Assembly (NCBI GenBank): GCA_013400155.1
Contig: VXBM01001563.1
Span: forward strand, 2,416-66,415
Direction of reading: 5' to 3'
DNA: 64,000 nt
Source: Helopsaltes ochotensis
Lineage: Eukaryota > Chordata > Aves > Passeriformes > Locustellidae
Shown here: one piece after another, positions 50,073 to 63,984 of the stretch
How the letters are laid out: the number at the start of each line of letters is the position of its first letter
How positions within the stretch are numbered: the first letter of the stretch is position 1
The notes under the pieces: generated by a model
Databases searched by the model: none
Told to the model about the DNA's origin: nothing
Seen by the model: only the letters and a program-made list of their open reading frames with translations
Made by a program: the position numbers and the translations under genes

Positions 50073-50704
50073 TATTTCTCTTTAATTCTGCATTTGCTGG
50101 TGTGACTATTGACATTTTCCCCCCTCAACAATTTGTACCTATAAACAGATGAATTTTGCCCATCATGTCCAGACCCCACATTTAATTAATTCCACTCACT
50201 TACAAGGATGCAAAACAGACTCGTGCCTCTCAGCTGCAGAACAACATAACCCCTACAACGAGAGATCTTCCATCTGCTTTTCCTCCATGTCTTGTGTTAC
50301 TATGGGAACATTACAGCTGGTGAGTTTCCTGGGTCAGAAAGAAGAGGAGGGGGAGGAAATCAGTCTGCAGAATGGTTTCTAATTTTAGACCTGAAGGCAG
50401 TTATATTTTCAACACTTTGCTTCTGAGAAAGCTCATCACAGAGGAAATGCTGAATGAGAGGTGACTGCAGGCGTCAGACTGCGCCGGCGCCACGGTCGCT
50501 GGCATTGGGATGCTCTTTCCTACTGACCAAACACATATCCCAGTTGTTCAGGAACTTAAATGGGGGAAAAACACCCACAAAGACACAGGCATCCAAGAGG
50601 GGAGGGTGGGTGGTAAGAGAGCTTCAAAAGCTGCCCCAGTCGCTCAATCACTGGGTGCTGTTGGCATCTACCCCAGACAGGGTGAGCATCAGCTATGCTG
50701 ATGC

Positions 50705-50763
50705 CCAGGAGGAGCATCCTCATCCCTGACTGTGCAGTCCAGGAGGAGCATCCTCATCCCTGA
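50705..50763. repeat. 34-bp direct duplication
   Basis: Two identical 25-bp copies (CCAGGAGGAGCATCCTCATC plus CCTGA) at 50705-50729 and 50739-50763, separated by 9 bp. Confidence 0.85.
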
Positions 50764-51165
50764 TCCTGCAGCTCCCACCTCGGCTCTCCCATGGTGGTGC
50801 TTCGCGTAACACCCCAGCCATGAAACCTTATTAATTACATCTGCATCTGCTTTCACTTGCTACAACTATACCCATCACTTCTAGCCTCTGAAGCTGCTGA
50901 AAAACACTTCAAAACCTTGTATTTCAAAGGCTCAGAAACAGGAAAGCAAACAAAACAAGCCAGGCTGATTTACTGCAAGGAGTAAAGAACCCTGAAGGTT
51001 TATATGCCCAGAGTGGGGACCTGACTAATGATGTTAATGCCCAAGGTTGGCCATAGCAGGAGCAGCTCCTAATAAAAGTTTCCTGGTACAGCTGCAACCA
51101 TTATTCTTTGACTAATGTATGTTAAATCAGTTTCCCAAAAGGAATAGGCCACAGTAGTAGCTTAG

Positions 51166-51217
51166 AGAATATTTCCTGCCAAAGAAAAAGATGCATTTCT
51201 TTGGCAGGAAATATTCT
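51166..51217. repeat. Perfect 22-bp inverted repeat with 8-nt loop
   Basis: The left arm at 51166-51187 (AGAATATTTCCTGCCAAAGA and AA) is the exact reverse complement of the right arm at 51196-51217; the loop is AAGATGCA. The transcript would fold into a mismatch-free hairpin. No open frame of interest overlaps it. Confidence 0.9.
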
Positions 51218-53201
51218 GGCTCCAAGCTTCGCTGCATGACTCTGCCTCTCCAGTGCAGGGCTGGAGTCTCAGGAGCTGCACATGCCACTGCCAGCCCCAC
51301 CTGGGAATGGCCACAGGCTTAGAGTAGAGCTGGCTCATGCCGGAGAATGAAAGTCTTCTGCTTCTCCTTCCAGTCACCCCATTTACTGAGACCCCCAGCA
51401 CAGCCAGGGAAAAGGAATGCTGAAAAAATTGTTTGCATTAGCCCCTTTGGCAAACACAAAATCCATCACTTTCTGCGGCACTCCTGCAGGAAGAGCTGCC
51501 TTGGTGACCCCCAGCTTCCCTCACTACTGGCACACAGAGCAGCATGCACCAGCCAGACGGTTCAAACCCTGGAGCAAGGGGAACCAGCCCCCACAAAACA
51601 GCAGAGAGATGAAGCTTTTGCCAGGGGCATTTCTGGAGCAAGAGCCAGAGAGCTCCAACAAACCCACAAACCACCGACTGCAGAGCCAGGCCCTGGCAAG
51701 CCCTCCTGCTGCTCACCCAGCAAAAGGTTTTGCAGCCTGTCAAGGTTCCAGTGTTAAAGAAACTTTCCTAAACAGGATTTTCCCAGCTCTTAAGGGTTCT
51801 GGATTGCAGTTTCCTGCTCTGGATATACTCCTGAGGCCAATAGAAATTTAGAGCATTAGATATACAAGTTGCAGAAGAGACAGGTAGTACTCAGAAGATG
51901 CTGCCCTTTCTGTTGGAAAGGGCTCCTCTGCTGCTTCCCCCTCACTCCCATGTGATGAGCAGCATGATGGAGGCCAGATCCCAAGAGGAAAAGCCTTTTC
52001 CAGGGGCACAAAATGACTTTTCCACTCTTCTGTGACCCTGGGCTCACTGTGCCAGCACTCCATACAGCTGCAAGCTCTCATCACATGTTCTCACCACACT
52101 GTTTTCTTTCTCAAGACAAGCAGAGACACTGGGACAGTGCCAGATCACAGAGCCCTCTAAAATGTGCCAGAGAAATGAATGCCTCCCAGTAGAGCAGAAT
52201 ACACAGAGAAGTGATGGCCAAACGGGAATGAAAAGAGGGCCTAAACTTTACTTACTGTCCGGAAGGTGTTTGCTCAGGAACCAGAACAAAACCTTGTATC
52301 AACACAGCCTGTTCTGCCAACCTGTGGGCAAAAAGGATGGATGGAGACACCAAGTCCCAACAGTGCAGCAGCCCTGAAGTGGCACGAAAAGCAGATGGCA
52401 GCGCAGGTTGCTGGGGAGTTGTCACTCATCCCATCCTCCAGGTAACAGGGTCACACAGAGCCCCAAACCCTGCTCTGCCAGCTCTGAGGCATGCTGGTGT
52501 CAGAGAGCAGGAGCAATGGGGTCTGAGCTCCCTGCTCCTGGCTCCTCAGCAGGTTCCAAAGCTCCACAGTGTTCACTCTTGCTGGCACCTCACTTACCCA
52601 GCTTGCTGCTTCAGTGCAGCTCCCTGTCACCACACAGGAGCACCACTGCTGCCCAGGGACAGGACAAGGCTTGTGTCACCAGCAGCCTAACAGTCTCTGG
52701 GGAGCACAGTCCCACAGGCAGCATCAGCCTGCACCATGCTGGGAAACTAAGGAGCTGTTTATACTCACCAGGACACCCATCTTCAATGGACTTTACCCAC
52801 CCAAGGCCTCCCTGCTGGACACAAGGCAGGCCAGCCCCTGTGGTGACAGTGTGTGACACCAGGTTTGTGTTTGGCACAGCTCAGGAGAGCATTTTACACA
52901 CCAGTTTACACAAAGAGGGACCCCCAACAGGTCCAGCATCTTCTCTGCCATGTTCAGTGATTCCTCTGCATCACCTCACAGCAATGCTGGGAGCTCACGC
53001 AGAAGCCACAGGTTTGGGCCCTGCAGATATGAACTATTCCTACCTTCAGGCAGAAATGCAGACAGGAATATTGCCCCATCCCTCACCTGGTCAGTGCCAG
53101 ACTACCACAACCTCTGGGAACACAAGGAGTAAGTAACACACTCACAATAACATCCAGTGCTGGGGAAAACTGGTATTGAAGAGGCCATTTAAAACCTGAG
53201 A

Positions 53202-53222
53202 TTTGTTTGTTTGTTTGTTTGT
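53202..53222. repeat. (TTTG)n microsatellite
   Basis: Five consecutive GTTT units in the TENP-gene D intergenic region. Confidence 0.85.
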
Positions 53223-53683
53223 TTTATCCCAGAATAATTTGGGCTTTTAAAAATCCAAAATGCTGGGATTCTTGTCGCTGTGACATGCAGAGACCAACAG
53301 GCTGTGACATCAGCCTAAGCAGATGTGGCTCTGGCAGGCAGACAGGGTTCTTCAGGGCTATCAGACCTCTCAGTCCTCTGGTAAGGAAGCTTTCCCTCCA
53401 GATTCTATTAGGAAATGCTTCATGACCTTTGGAAATTCGATTGAATTTTGATTTCTGCTTGTGGATTAGCATTTGGACAGCAGGTTATCAGGCCAGGAGG
53501 AGCCACTGAAAGTTCAATTTTTTTTTTTCAGGAAGTTCAAGTGGGAAGAGCTTTCAAACCCAAACTCAAAATATTGATTGTCACAAAGGAACAAGATCCC
53601 AGAGTGGAGGCAGGACAGAAGTTCACCCCAAGAAGCATCAGAAACCAGAAACTCATTCCAAGCACTAAAAAAAAGTAGGAACA

Positions 53684-53689
53684 TTTATT
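53684..53689 (-). promoter_or_regulatory. Poly(A) signal of BPIF gene D
   Basis: AATAAA on the minus strand about 440 nt after the gene D stop at 54128. Confidence 0.6.
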
Positions 53690-54127
53690 AAAAGAGTTAC
53701 ATGACAAATGTATTCTGAGCTCCCACTCAGCACTTCACACCCTCCTGGACAAGGATGGGGAGATTCATTTCAGAAGCCACATGCAACAAATTCACTTTTT
53801 CATTCTATTAGGAAAAGTTTTATCTCAGAACAAATTTCCCAATTCCACCGCAGCACCACATGCAAGTGCTGTGACTGTGACCCCAAAACCCCACCAACTT
53901 CTCTAAATAAATATTTGTACACAGAGCTGCCAGTCAGGTTTAGCTTACGCAAGTGTCAAACTGTACTCACACAAGCCAATTCACTTTAAAGTGTCTTAAA
54001 TATTATCAATATTCTTCCATCGGGTTTAGTAAAGAAAAGCAGATAATGCTGGTCCTGGCATTCCATCCTCGCTGCTCTCTTCCTCTCTCTGCCCCCACAG
54101 TCCTCTCCATGCCTCAGGCTCCACAGC

Positions 54128-57100
54128 TCACACCAGGAACACAATCAGGCCCTGAAGGAGTGCAGGGAGAAACACAAACACATTATCTCCCGTCAAGGGG
54201 TGTTGGTTCACAACACACAGCAAAGACAGAACCCTCCTGCGGAAGTCCTCATGTCCAGTTTGTACTAAGGAGGACACAGAACTCTTTGGGAGGGGTTGGG
54301 GAATATCCCAGCTCCTCCAGGACACCTCCAGAGTGAACAGGGCTGGAACCTGGGGCAATTCAAGGCTCTTTGAATGGTGCCACTGGAGAGGGCTTGCCTG
54401 AATGCCTGGATCTTCATCAGAGCTGCTCCCAGTGAGTTCTCAGAAAGAAAAGAGGGCCTGGACAGGGAACTGGGACCTGTCCCAGTGCCTGAGCACTGCT
54501 CATGATGCTGCCGGGTCCATATTTTGTGTGGGCATCACATCCTCGGGCAGCAGTCCCCGACCTGAGGGCTGTCAGACTGAGCAGCCCTTTCAGTCTTTCA
54601 GAGATTAAAATCTACAGCTCTTGCACACACAGCCACCACTGGCAGGGTCCTGTAAACAGCCCTGGTGCCTTGCAGGAGGGACCAGCCCATCTGAGCACTC
54701 ACCGCTTTTATCTGAAAATCCACGTTCACTAAGGGGATGCGCAGCACCTTTGGCAGCGGGATCCCGATGCTCAGGGCACCTGCAGGGGACAGACAGGTCC
54801 TCACATGCTGAGCCACCTCACAGCCCACCACGGAGCCGCTCCAGGGAGGGCAGAGCAGGGCTTCTAAGGGCCATCACTGTGTGCTTGGCTTCCCTTGGGT
54901 TCTCCATCACTGACTATTGCCAGAACTGATGCTGGGGTGGTGCAAATATAAGGTTGGACTTTTAACTACATCCTCAGAAAGGGGACTTCGGGGTTTTAAT
55001 GACTCCAGCACTCCTAGTACATCTTCCAAACACACACACACACACATACAATCCCCCTCTTCCCTTCTTGCCCAGAACTCAAAGTGCTCCCAACATTACA
55101 GCCATCAGGGTCACCTTACCATTCATCACAGGCAGGAATGTTTCCACAAGCAAACTGCTGCAGTGGGGCTTCAGGGTGGAGATCTGAACCAGAGAAAGAA
55201 CAACCAGGTGAGCAGCACTGCCTGGCCCATGCCAGCAGCAAGCAGGACCCTTGGGACTGAAAACCACTGCCCACTGACACAGCAAAGGAACAGTCCCACT
55301 CCTCTTTAAAGTGAATCTACTTTTCTTCAATTTGCATTCAGTTCTTCCTTTAGAAAAACTTCTGCTTCGTGACGCTTCTGCTGCAGCTCGATGTGAATTA
55401 ACAAACAGATTTCAGCTTTACATTTTCTTTATTAGAAAAGGCAGAAGGGAAAAAGAATCCCCAGCGACAGAGGAATTGCTACAACCTACACCACAGAGCA
55501 GCTAACAGCTCTGACCATCAGCAGGGGTAATCCATCACAGCATCCCACAGCCACTGCCTGCCTCCCTCCCTCCCCAAGAGCCACAGGGCATCACGCTTGG
55601 CTGCTCTCCCTGCCCAGCAAAGCCCAGACTAGTGTTAGAGACTTACATTACTGATGCCAACATCAGAAGACTCCAAGGAGAGGGAAGTGCTGCAGGGAAA
55701 GGAGAGCAAACATCAGGTCAGACACAAGGCACCAGCCAGAGCTCACAGCCAGACCCCGGCCAGCTCCAAGCACACTCAGCCCATGGGCAGAGACCCACAA
55801 AGGGACACCTGCACTGTAACACAAAAAACAGGGACTGGCACACTTGCAAGAGAGAAAATAAAATAGGAAAATAAAAGCTTAACCTAATTTTAATTTGCTT
55901 GTCAATGATGCAGCACTGCAGCAGGGCACATGCAGCTCCTGGCTGCGCGTTCCTTCTTCCTGCCCAGATTATTCACTTTCAGGAAGGAGGCAGCTCCTGG
56001 CCAGCTGAGAGCAGAGCTTCTGGCAGGGGGGCTGGAACTGGATGATCTTTAAGATCCCTTCCAACCCAAACCACTCTGTGATTCTGTGTAAAAGCACCCA
56101 GTCTGGATTTAAGTCTGGTGAATTTGCTACACTACAGCTCCTCATCTATCACTGCAATAACACGACTATCCACACCTAAAATGGATGCTTTATTTCCACT
56201 TTCAATTTCTCTTTTCTACTTCTATTGAATCTTGTTATACCCTTGTCTATTGAATTAAAAGCCTTTTGACGCATTTCTATTCCCTATATCGCTGCATACA
56301 AGCTATGCCAATTTTGCTTCTAAATCCAGCTCTTTGACAAGTTAAATGGCCCCAAATCCTCAAACCTCCCGCTATAAGGAATGCTCTCCAATCTTTAATC
56401 ATACCTTGACTGGCATTAATGACAGCCCTTTCCTTTACTGCTTTATCATTCATGTCCAATATCAGGCATTTCGAACCACTGCCCAGGATCAAAGTCAAGC
56501 TGACAGTCTTACAATTATTCAGGTTACCTCATTCCTCCTTGTTATAAAACTGACACACTTTTCCTCCGGCCTCTTAAAACTTTCCAACTGCTGCAATCCG
56601 TCCTGAACTACCCCCTCCACCTTATGCCATCAGTCAGGTATGAAATTCTCACATTCAGGAGGTGAAATGTCTGGTTTACAGACATGGAAAACATTTCAAG
56701 TCAGGAGCCCCAGAGGCAACATTGCAGCACAGGGAATGTCCCCCCCTGTACAAGGGGACAGCTCACCTGCCCAAGGCCAGCTGCAGCACCAGTCTGCCCC
56801 CAACAATCGACACACGGACGTTTAGAGCAAGGTCCTGCAAGCAGAGAGGGAGAGGATCAGCACACGGAAACATCCCCGTGCCAGGCAGCACTCACCCAGC
56901 TGGAGGCACACTGCACCCCTCAGAGGCAACTCCATCCTCACTTACGGCCTTCAGCAGCAGGAAGTTGAGGATGGATCCATCTAAGCGGTCACTGAAGAGC
57001 TGAATCAGGACTGAAAGCTTGACACTGGCTTTGTTTTCTTCCAAGAGGATGAGTGGGTTCCCTCTCAACACCAGTTTGATGCTCAGAGGACTGGTCCCAC

Positions 57101-60100
57101 TGCAGGCTGAGCACTGTGGGAATTGGGGATGCATGGAGGTGGCTGCTGGCACCCCACACATCAGCCAGGCAGGGGACTGGCAGTCCTTAGGCAGACTCTC
57201 ACAGCCCCATGGCTCCACAGGCCTCCCCAAGGTCACACACACCCTGGACAAGCCAAATTTACAGAGCAAATAGGTCCAGCAGCATGGATCAGCTCTCCAT
57301 GTGGAGGGCATAAGGGGCTGGGGAAGGAAACGTGCACACAGAGGGGGCTGTGGGTGTCAGAGGGTGCCCAAAAATGGGATATACCAGACAAGGAAACAGG
57401 AGATATTTATCAGCTTTCTATGTCAATAGCTACAAGCTGTGAGAAGGCTTTCCCCTGTTCAGGGAGCAGGTGAAGGCCGGAACAGACAATGGCACACAGG
57501 AGAGCAGGTACTGGGCAGGGGCTGTGCAAAGCCCCAGTCCCTTCTCCCACTCCCATCTACTGGTCGGGCAGCAGGTCAGGCTCAGGCCATGCTGGTGCAA
57601 GAGAAGGGGAACAGAAGACTGGGGACCTTTGGCAGGGGCACGATGGCACATCCAGGTGTATCCTGGAGAGGTTTACACAAACCCTTGTGCCAGAAGAAGT
57701 TCCTCACCCCAGCAGGAGCCATGGTCCACACGGCTTCGCGCAGGCGGCTGGCACCGGAGAACTGTGGGAGCAGAAGCAGCAGCGGCCCTGATGAGCTGGT
57801 TTCAACAACACCCATCCTGCCAGGGCCACCCCATTACACAGCAACCCGAGCCTCCCACTCTCTCCATTGTTCCCCAGCTGTCTGGGTGACTGCTGGTAGT
57901 GGTTAAGGTGATAGCACCCAGCCATGGAAGGTGATGTGCCCCAGAGGCTTTCAGCACCTGCCAGTGTGTGGAGCCCTAACATTTCCCATTGGAAGTAGAG
58001 ACCAGAGGCACGGGAAATGCAAGCACCCAGGGAATGGCACTGCAGACAGGGAATGTCTTTTCTCAGTGGCACTTTGCAGACTCCTTGAAATGGATCACAG
58101 CCTGCAGGAGTCCATGGCACAACCAGTACACAACTGGTCTCAGCTGGTGTCCCCAGGGGTGTCCTTACAGACCAGAGCACAGCTGGGCAGTGCAGGTGCT
58201 ATTACAGCTCTCTGAGAAGGGCAGCAGGGAGCAGGGCTGGGGTCGAACCTCTGCCAGGGAGCACCCACACAGTGCACACACCCGGGGACAGGCACAATCA
58301 GCCCTCCCTGAGCACATCTGAGACCAGGCTGATGCCTGTCCCTGGTCACTCACTCCAGCATGCAATACAGGCCCTGCTGTACTCACAACATCTGGCGTGC
58401 AGGGGAAGGTCTGTGGTGGCAGCTGGAGCAGGAGGGACAGGACTGCATTGAGGAAGCTCTGGCGCATCACCAAGAGCAGGAGCCTGTCCATCAGAGGAGG
58501 CAAAGCAGAGGGGGATGAGTCGTGCGGGATGGTGCTGCCTCCCACCTGCTTCACCACACCCTGCAAAGAGAGGAGACACAGACATCAGTCCTCAAAGCCT
58601 CGAGGCACGTTCAGATCCTCACAGGAGTGCAGTGCCAGCTGAACAGCCCTCCCTCCTCAGGGCTTCGGGAAAGCACCGGACTCGGAGCAGTCACTCTGTT
58701 TCAGAGATGACAGGAGCTGATCTGTGGTGTAACTGAGGTGTTATTAGCTAATAACACGCTTCGTCCAAATCACAAATCACAAATCACACTTCACTTCATC
58801 CTCGAGGTCTCACTCCAAGCACCGAGGGGTGATGGTGCTGCACCCGGTGATCCCAGACCTCCCCCCAGCCACCCTCCAGCTCCACAGAGACCCACATTGA
58901 CATCAAGTGTTTGCTAAGGAAATTGATTCCGACCATCTGGGGGGCTTGGGGGCAAAGGCTCCTCCCGGTGAAGTCACTGCACCAAAGCCAGTGCAGCAGC
59001 ATGGGTCTCACAGGCTGCAATGTTCGCTATCAGTCCCTGCTCCTCTTTGTGTGCATATCCCACTTACTTCTCTCCAGCTGCTTGCTTTTTTTTAAGCTCT
59101 TCTCTTTGCGAGTAGTTTGCTTTTTGCTGCTTTTTTTCCCCCCCACAGTGAGACAGAAGTAAACAATACGTCGGTTAGCCTGGTTTAGCGTTCACCCATC
59201 ACAGAGACTGAACAGCAAAGGCAAAAAGCACCAACAAACATGAAGTCTGCAGGGCAAGAGAGACGAGGAAAACTTCTCATTCCACGAGAAGGAGAACGGC
59301 TCATCCCAGCAGCGACATCCAACAGACACAGCCTCGGGCAGACTCAGGGTAAGGTGGCATACAGAGCAGAAGAAAAGCACACACAGTCGCTTAGTGGTGA
59401 TTTGGGTAAAGATCTAAGCACTTAGGAGCTGCATTTCCAGGCCAAGTCATTAGCCCAGCTCCTCGTGGCATTCTGCAGCTCCCGTGGGATGAGGTGAGCA
59501 CACTGAAAGGCAGCGCTCATGCTGCCCAGCGTTAACTTACATCTAAATCCAGCCCAAGGAACTTGCCAGAGGTGTAGGGGATGCTGGCCAGCTGGTAGTG
59601 GATTGTTCCTGCTGTGCCGACCGGGATCACCGCTACACACAGGAAAAGGATGGTTGCAGCACCAGGAAATCAGCAGCAACACAACCTCCCCTGACCCAAA
59701 GGCCACCAGCCCCACACCCACAAACAGGTCCGAGCATTCAGGGCTGAGGGGTGCTTGCTGCCACTCCAAAAGGCCAGAATATGCCCAAATTCAGCTTGGT
59801 GGGATGTGCCTTTAGGACATAGCACAAAAAGAGCATCAAAGACAGTAAGAAAAATCCAAAGATGATGCATAGAAATAGAATAAGAAGGGCTAAGGTGGGA
59901 GCAGTTCATTGGAATGCTGGGGTGGGAATTCCAGGCTCAACAACAGCCCTGCAGAAATGCTGGATTTCTGCTGAGGTACTGAAGGACTTGATGTGGGAAA
60001 TGGGTCTTGTTCCCACTGTGGGAAACACAGGGAAGCAGTGTGTCACCCTCCCCAAGCAACGCACCATTGAGAGTGCTCAGGAGATGGATGTTCACAAGGT

Positions 60101-63100
60101 TCATCACGATATCGACCACGGGACAGAGCTGCAAAGCAGAGCAGAAACGTGACTGTTCAAGCCCCCTCACCACCATCACCCACGGCCTGCCCAGACTCCC
60201 TCCTTTCCCCTCCAGGGAAAATGTTGCATGGCAATAGACACAGCTGGGCTGCTGTGAAAGACTCAGGGCAGAGGAGCATCCCTCGAGCTGTGGGACCACA
60301 CTGAGAGGGAATGTTTTGATATGGGGAACATCGCCCTACAGGCAGCAGCCCTGCGGAAATCCCAGCCCCATGGGCCATGACAGTGATGTAGGAGAGCGGC
60401 ACAGAGTGGATCTTGCTGTGGCCTCCTAACCAGTTTTTCCCAATATTGCTGTTTCAGCTGTGAAAGGAGGACAATCCTCAGCCATACCAAAGCGGGTAGA
60501 GTCGCTGTCAGCTGGCGAAGCACCAGCTCGTTCACTGACAGGGTGAGTAAGCTGGAAGAAAAGGAAAAAAACCTCCAAATCAGCATAAACAAAGCTCTAG
60601 TACAGGAGACAAAAAGATCTTCAGCCTTCATTTTACATTCCCCTACACCCTCAGTCATCCCTTCAGGCCAGTGCTGTGGCTGATGCTTGCCAGAGCAGGG
60701 GCTGGAGGTACAACAGAGCCACTTACCCCACTGAGGGCAGAAATTGACTCATTCCTGAGAATCACAAAGTCATTAAGGTTGGAAAAGACATCTAAAGTTA
60801 TTAAGTCCAGCCATCAGCTCTGCACCACCACCATGCTCCCCACTAAACCACATGCCCAAGTGCCATAGCCACATTTTTTTAGCACTTCCAGGGGTGGTGT
60901 TTCTACCACTTCCCTGGGCAGCCTGGTCCAATGCTGGACAACCCTTTCTGTGAAGAAATTTTTCCTTCAGCTCTCAGGGACCTTTCACTGCATGAAAGGA
61001 GTGAGCCTCTCACAGTCTAACCTTGTGTTTGGTATCTCCCTCTGGTATTTAAATCAGTGCCGTAGTTAAGGGAAGAGGGAGCTGTTAGGAAATATCTTCA
61101 TGTTAGTTACTGGGAACAAACAATTTGCATCTGGAATAACAAGAGGAGAAATCTGCTGTGTGACATTTCCACACTGCTGCTGAACAACTCACTCAGGACG
61201 TGTGATGCCTGCAGCAGCACAGAGGCAGTTTTGGCTGATAATCAATATATTTTTGGACTGTTGAGTTGGCAAGACACAGACAGCAGGAATTCATAGGGCA
61301 CCTGTTATTTATGCCCAAAATCTGCCTACAAATGCATCTGGGGAGCTGCCATGAAGTCATTTGTGTATATCTACACTCCCCTTGCCACCCCATGAGTTCA
61401 CTTCCTGCAAACCATCACTTTAATCCTGCTAAAAATTAAAACATGGCCCCCAAAGCAGGTGAGTTGTGTTCCTCTGTTCACTCACACAGCATTTGTCAAA
61501 GCAGCTGCTGCACTGATTGAAATATAATTCATAATGCAAAAATTAATTAGGAGAATTTCAATGAACCTGAAAAGTGAGTAATTCAAAAGCAAAAGAAGAA
61601 AATATTTCCCATTATCAATTTACTGCTGTGTTCATCAATATATGAAGTCAGCAAATCCTTGCTGTCAAAAATTTAATAAGACTGAGCAAGAGATGAGACA
61701 TTTGAATGGAATTACACACAACCACAGCAGTCAGAGGGAAACTCCACATGCCTGGCATTCTCCTGGGACAGCAGCCAAAGGCAGAGTACAAAACGAGGGA
61801 AAGTAATGGTCCTGTTTTCCTGGAATTCTCCCAGCCCTCTTACTCCTATCTTTTGGATATCAGTTCTCTAAGTCTAGAGAAAGTGTTTTGGGAATGGTAC
61901 CAAACCTCACGCTTCAGATTTTAAAATTTCCACAGGCAAACAGGGCAAATTAACCCTCATTCCACTGAAGCAACTGGCATTGGCAGTAGGAAAGAAATTC
62001 CATCCCTGGGGCCTGGCTCTGTATCAGCTGAGCACTGTCTGTGTCCTGGCAGACTGTCCATATTGTTGGATAAAGAGGAGAGGACTGCACATAATGGAAA
62101 CATAAATCCACAGGCACTCACCCAGAAAGGACCTTGATCTTTATGGCCCCAAGAATGCAGAGGCAGTCTTCAGTGACAACCTGGAACGTGCCAGATTCAA
62201 AATTTGTGCATTTAATGTTTGCAGTAATGTTCACCTCCACTAAGATATCAATGAGTTCTGAGAGCAGGCCAACCAAGCTGCAAAAAAGCAAATGGGATTA
62301 TTCCATCTCTCAGCCTCTACCCAGAGAAACTCACCAAAGCCAGGAGAAACAGACTTCTCCATCTCTTGCAGATCATTACCAATGCCACAGGTCATCTTCT
62401 GGTGTCTGTTTTGCTCTGTGACTTTATTATAGGTAAGAAACTCCTCTAAATCTCTAAGAGGTGCAAAATACGTCAAGGTAGGGTTTCCTTCAACATCCCT
62501 CCTGAATCCCTCACTCACCAGTTGCCTCTGAGCTGCAGCTTTGCCCCGATGGTCAGCTGGACCCCGATCCCTGGCAGCAGCACCACTGACAGCCTGGGCA
62601 CCCGGACCTTGATGAGGTGCAGGCTGTGAACAACAGCAAAGGCTGGCACAAATCAAAAACACCTTCCTGCAGCTGAGCAGCTGTACCCAGGGAGGAACCT
62701 GAGGCACCCACAGCACCCCAGCCACCTCCAGCTGGAGGCACAAGGATAAAAGACAGCTGACTAAAAGAAGGCAGCCTAAAGCCAGACTGGGATGGAAGCT
62801 GACTTTGGAGAGCCATCTGCTTTTTCCCTTTGTGGTCCCTTTTCCCTCTCTCAGTGCTGTCAGGCATTAACAGCACCACCAGAGCTGTCATTCTGTGCCT
62901 GCAGTGTCCCCTGCCACCCACACCAGGACCACACAGATAACACTATTGATCAGAATTTCAGTACCGCAATAAGACAAGGATAACAGCCCAGGCCAGCCAT
63001 GCCAGGGCAGCTCAGCTTGTCTTGTTCACATTGGCTGCTGAAGGCGCACTCACAGCAAAGCACTTACTCCGTGATGCTGGTGGGAGAGTTCAGCTGACTC

Positions 63101-63984
63101 CCTTCACCCATGATGTTGGGAACCACGAGACCCTGCAGGTGCTGGTGGATGAGCCCATTATGAATTATGGCATCTGAAAGAACTGAAAAACATCTGTGCA
63201 TGAGGACCAGCACAGGCAGCAGTCACCTCTCCCCACTCAGGCACATCCATCCTGGCACAGCAAAGCCCCTCCACTCCCCAAAACTCCTCAGGGAGACATC
63301 AGCTGTCTCCATGCAGTCAAGTAACACAGGGATGGTATTTTACAACATTGCAATAAGCCAAAGCTGCCCTTGGTGAAGTAAAAAGGGCGACAGCAATGGA
63401 AAGAATCTCAGACTCCAATTCAAACATCACATTTTGGCTGTGCACTGCCAGGAACACCAGTGACCCCACTAAGGGGCTGGGCTTCCACTCACAACTCATT
63501 TCCCCTTTGTCAAGGGGTTTTTGTTTTTTGATTTGTTTATTTGTTTGTTTTGGCATTTGGCTTTTGGATCTTTTTAGTAGAAGCAACTTGAAACAAGCCT
63601 GAACATTGCAAATATTATTATGTCTGCTACTTCACAGCAGCTGCCTGTCAAATATCAGCTGCTCCAATATGGAAATGAGAAACTGAGACAAAAAGAGGAA
63701 GTAACCCAGATCTAGCCCTGAAATTCTGCGTGGCTGCTTGGAGCTGAGACATGCCCCAGTTCTGGAGCAGAGATTTCCCTGACCTATGAATCTGGTGATG
63801 GCTCTCAGGGACTCTGAGCAAAGCCCGCAGCCCTGAGAAATTATGAAATAAAGATGAAGACACTGAGGAAATTTTACTGCCCGTCACACAGAGCTCTCAA
63901 AGCAAACACAACCCGTGCCTTTGTGCAGTTACCGTTCTGCATCGCCCGCGGGCTGACGGCACAGGACAGGCCGGACAGGACTTC
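54128..63984 (-). CDS. BPIF gene 'D': BPIFB3-like two-domain protein (first exon beyond window)
   Basis: Minus-strand exons: 63984-63933, 63173-63068, 62623-62519, 62277-62122, 60551-60488, 60128-60065, 59632-59541, 58560-58387, 57761-57708, 57113-56946, 56834-56767, 55689-55647, 55183-55120, 54779-54703, 54151-54128. They join in frame to 436 codons plus TGA. Landmarks: LSVVLLPGIGVQLTIGAKL, LVEVNITANIKC, the Cys stretch EDCLCILGAIKIK, LCPVVDIVMNLVN, TIHYQLASIPYTSGKFLGLD, SIKLVLRGNPLILLEENKAS, LRIPLVNVDFQIKA, and a seven-residue last exon GLIVFLV. It has no GL-rich segment. The signal-peptide exon must lie past 64000; the acceptor at 63985 (CCCTCGCAG) bounds the first exon seen. The family call is firm. 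The BPIFB3 assignment rests on general likeness and cluster position only. Confidence 0.88.
55027..55046. repeat. (CA)n microsatellite
   Basis: About nine CA units in the intron between the 77-nt and 64-nt exons of gene D. Confidence 0.85.
56020..56092. mobile_element. CR1 LINE 3'-end fragment
   Basis: GGAACTGGATGATCTTTAAG, then CCCTTCCAACCCAAACCA and TGTGATTCTGTG, is the CR1 3' terminus in sense orientation. It lies in an intron of gene D. Confidence 0.85.
60748..61020. mobile_element. CR1 LINE fragment
   Basis: It begins AATCACAAAGTCATTAAGGT, runs through GGTTGGAAAAGACATCTAAA, and continues into GGGCAGCCTGGTCCAATGCT and GTGAAGAAATTTTTCCTTC. This is a reverse-complement CR1 3' region in the large intron of gene D. 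Confidence 0.88.

Larger units (their letters stand above)
49900..53670. other. Intergenic stretch between convergent TENP and gene D
   Basis: Apart from the hairpin, the 34-bp duplication and a (TTTG)n run at 53202-53222, I see no gene or known transposon. Open frames of 136-144 codons near 51.35-51.85 kb overlap each other in different frames and have no recognisable product. Confidence 0.5.

Noticed and set aside
51347..51851. Two overlapping plus-strand open frames (136 and 144 codons)
   Set aside because: They overlap each other in different frames and neither has a recognised product or regulatory context.
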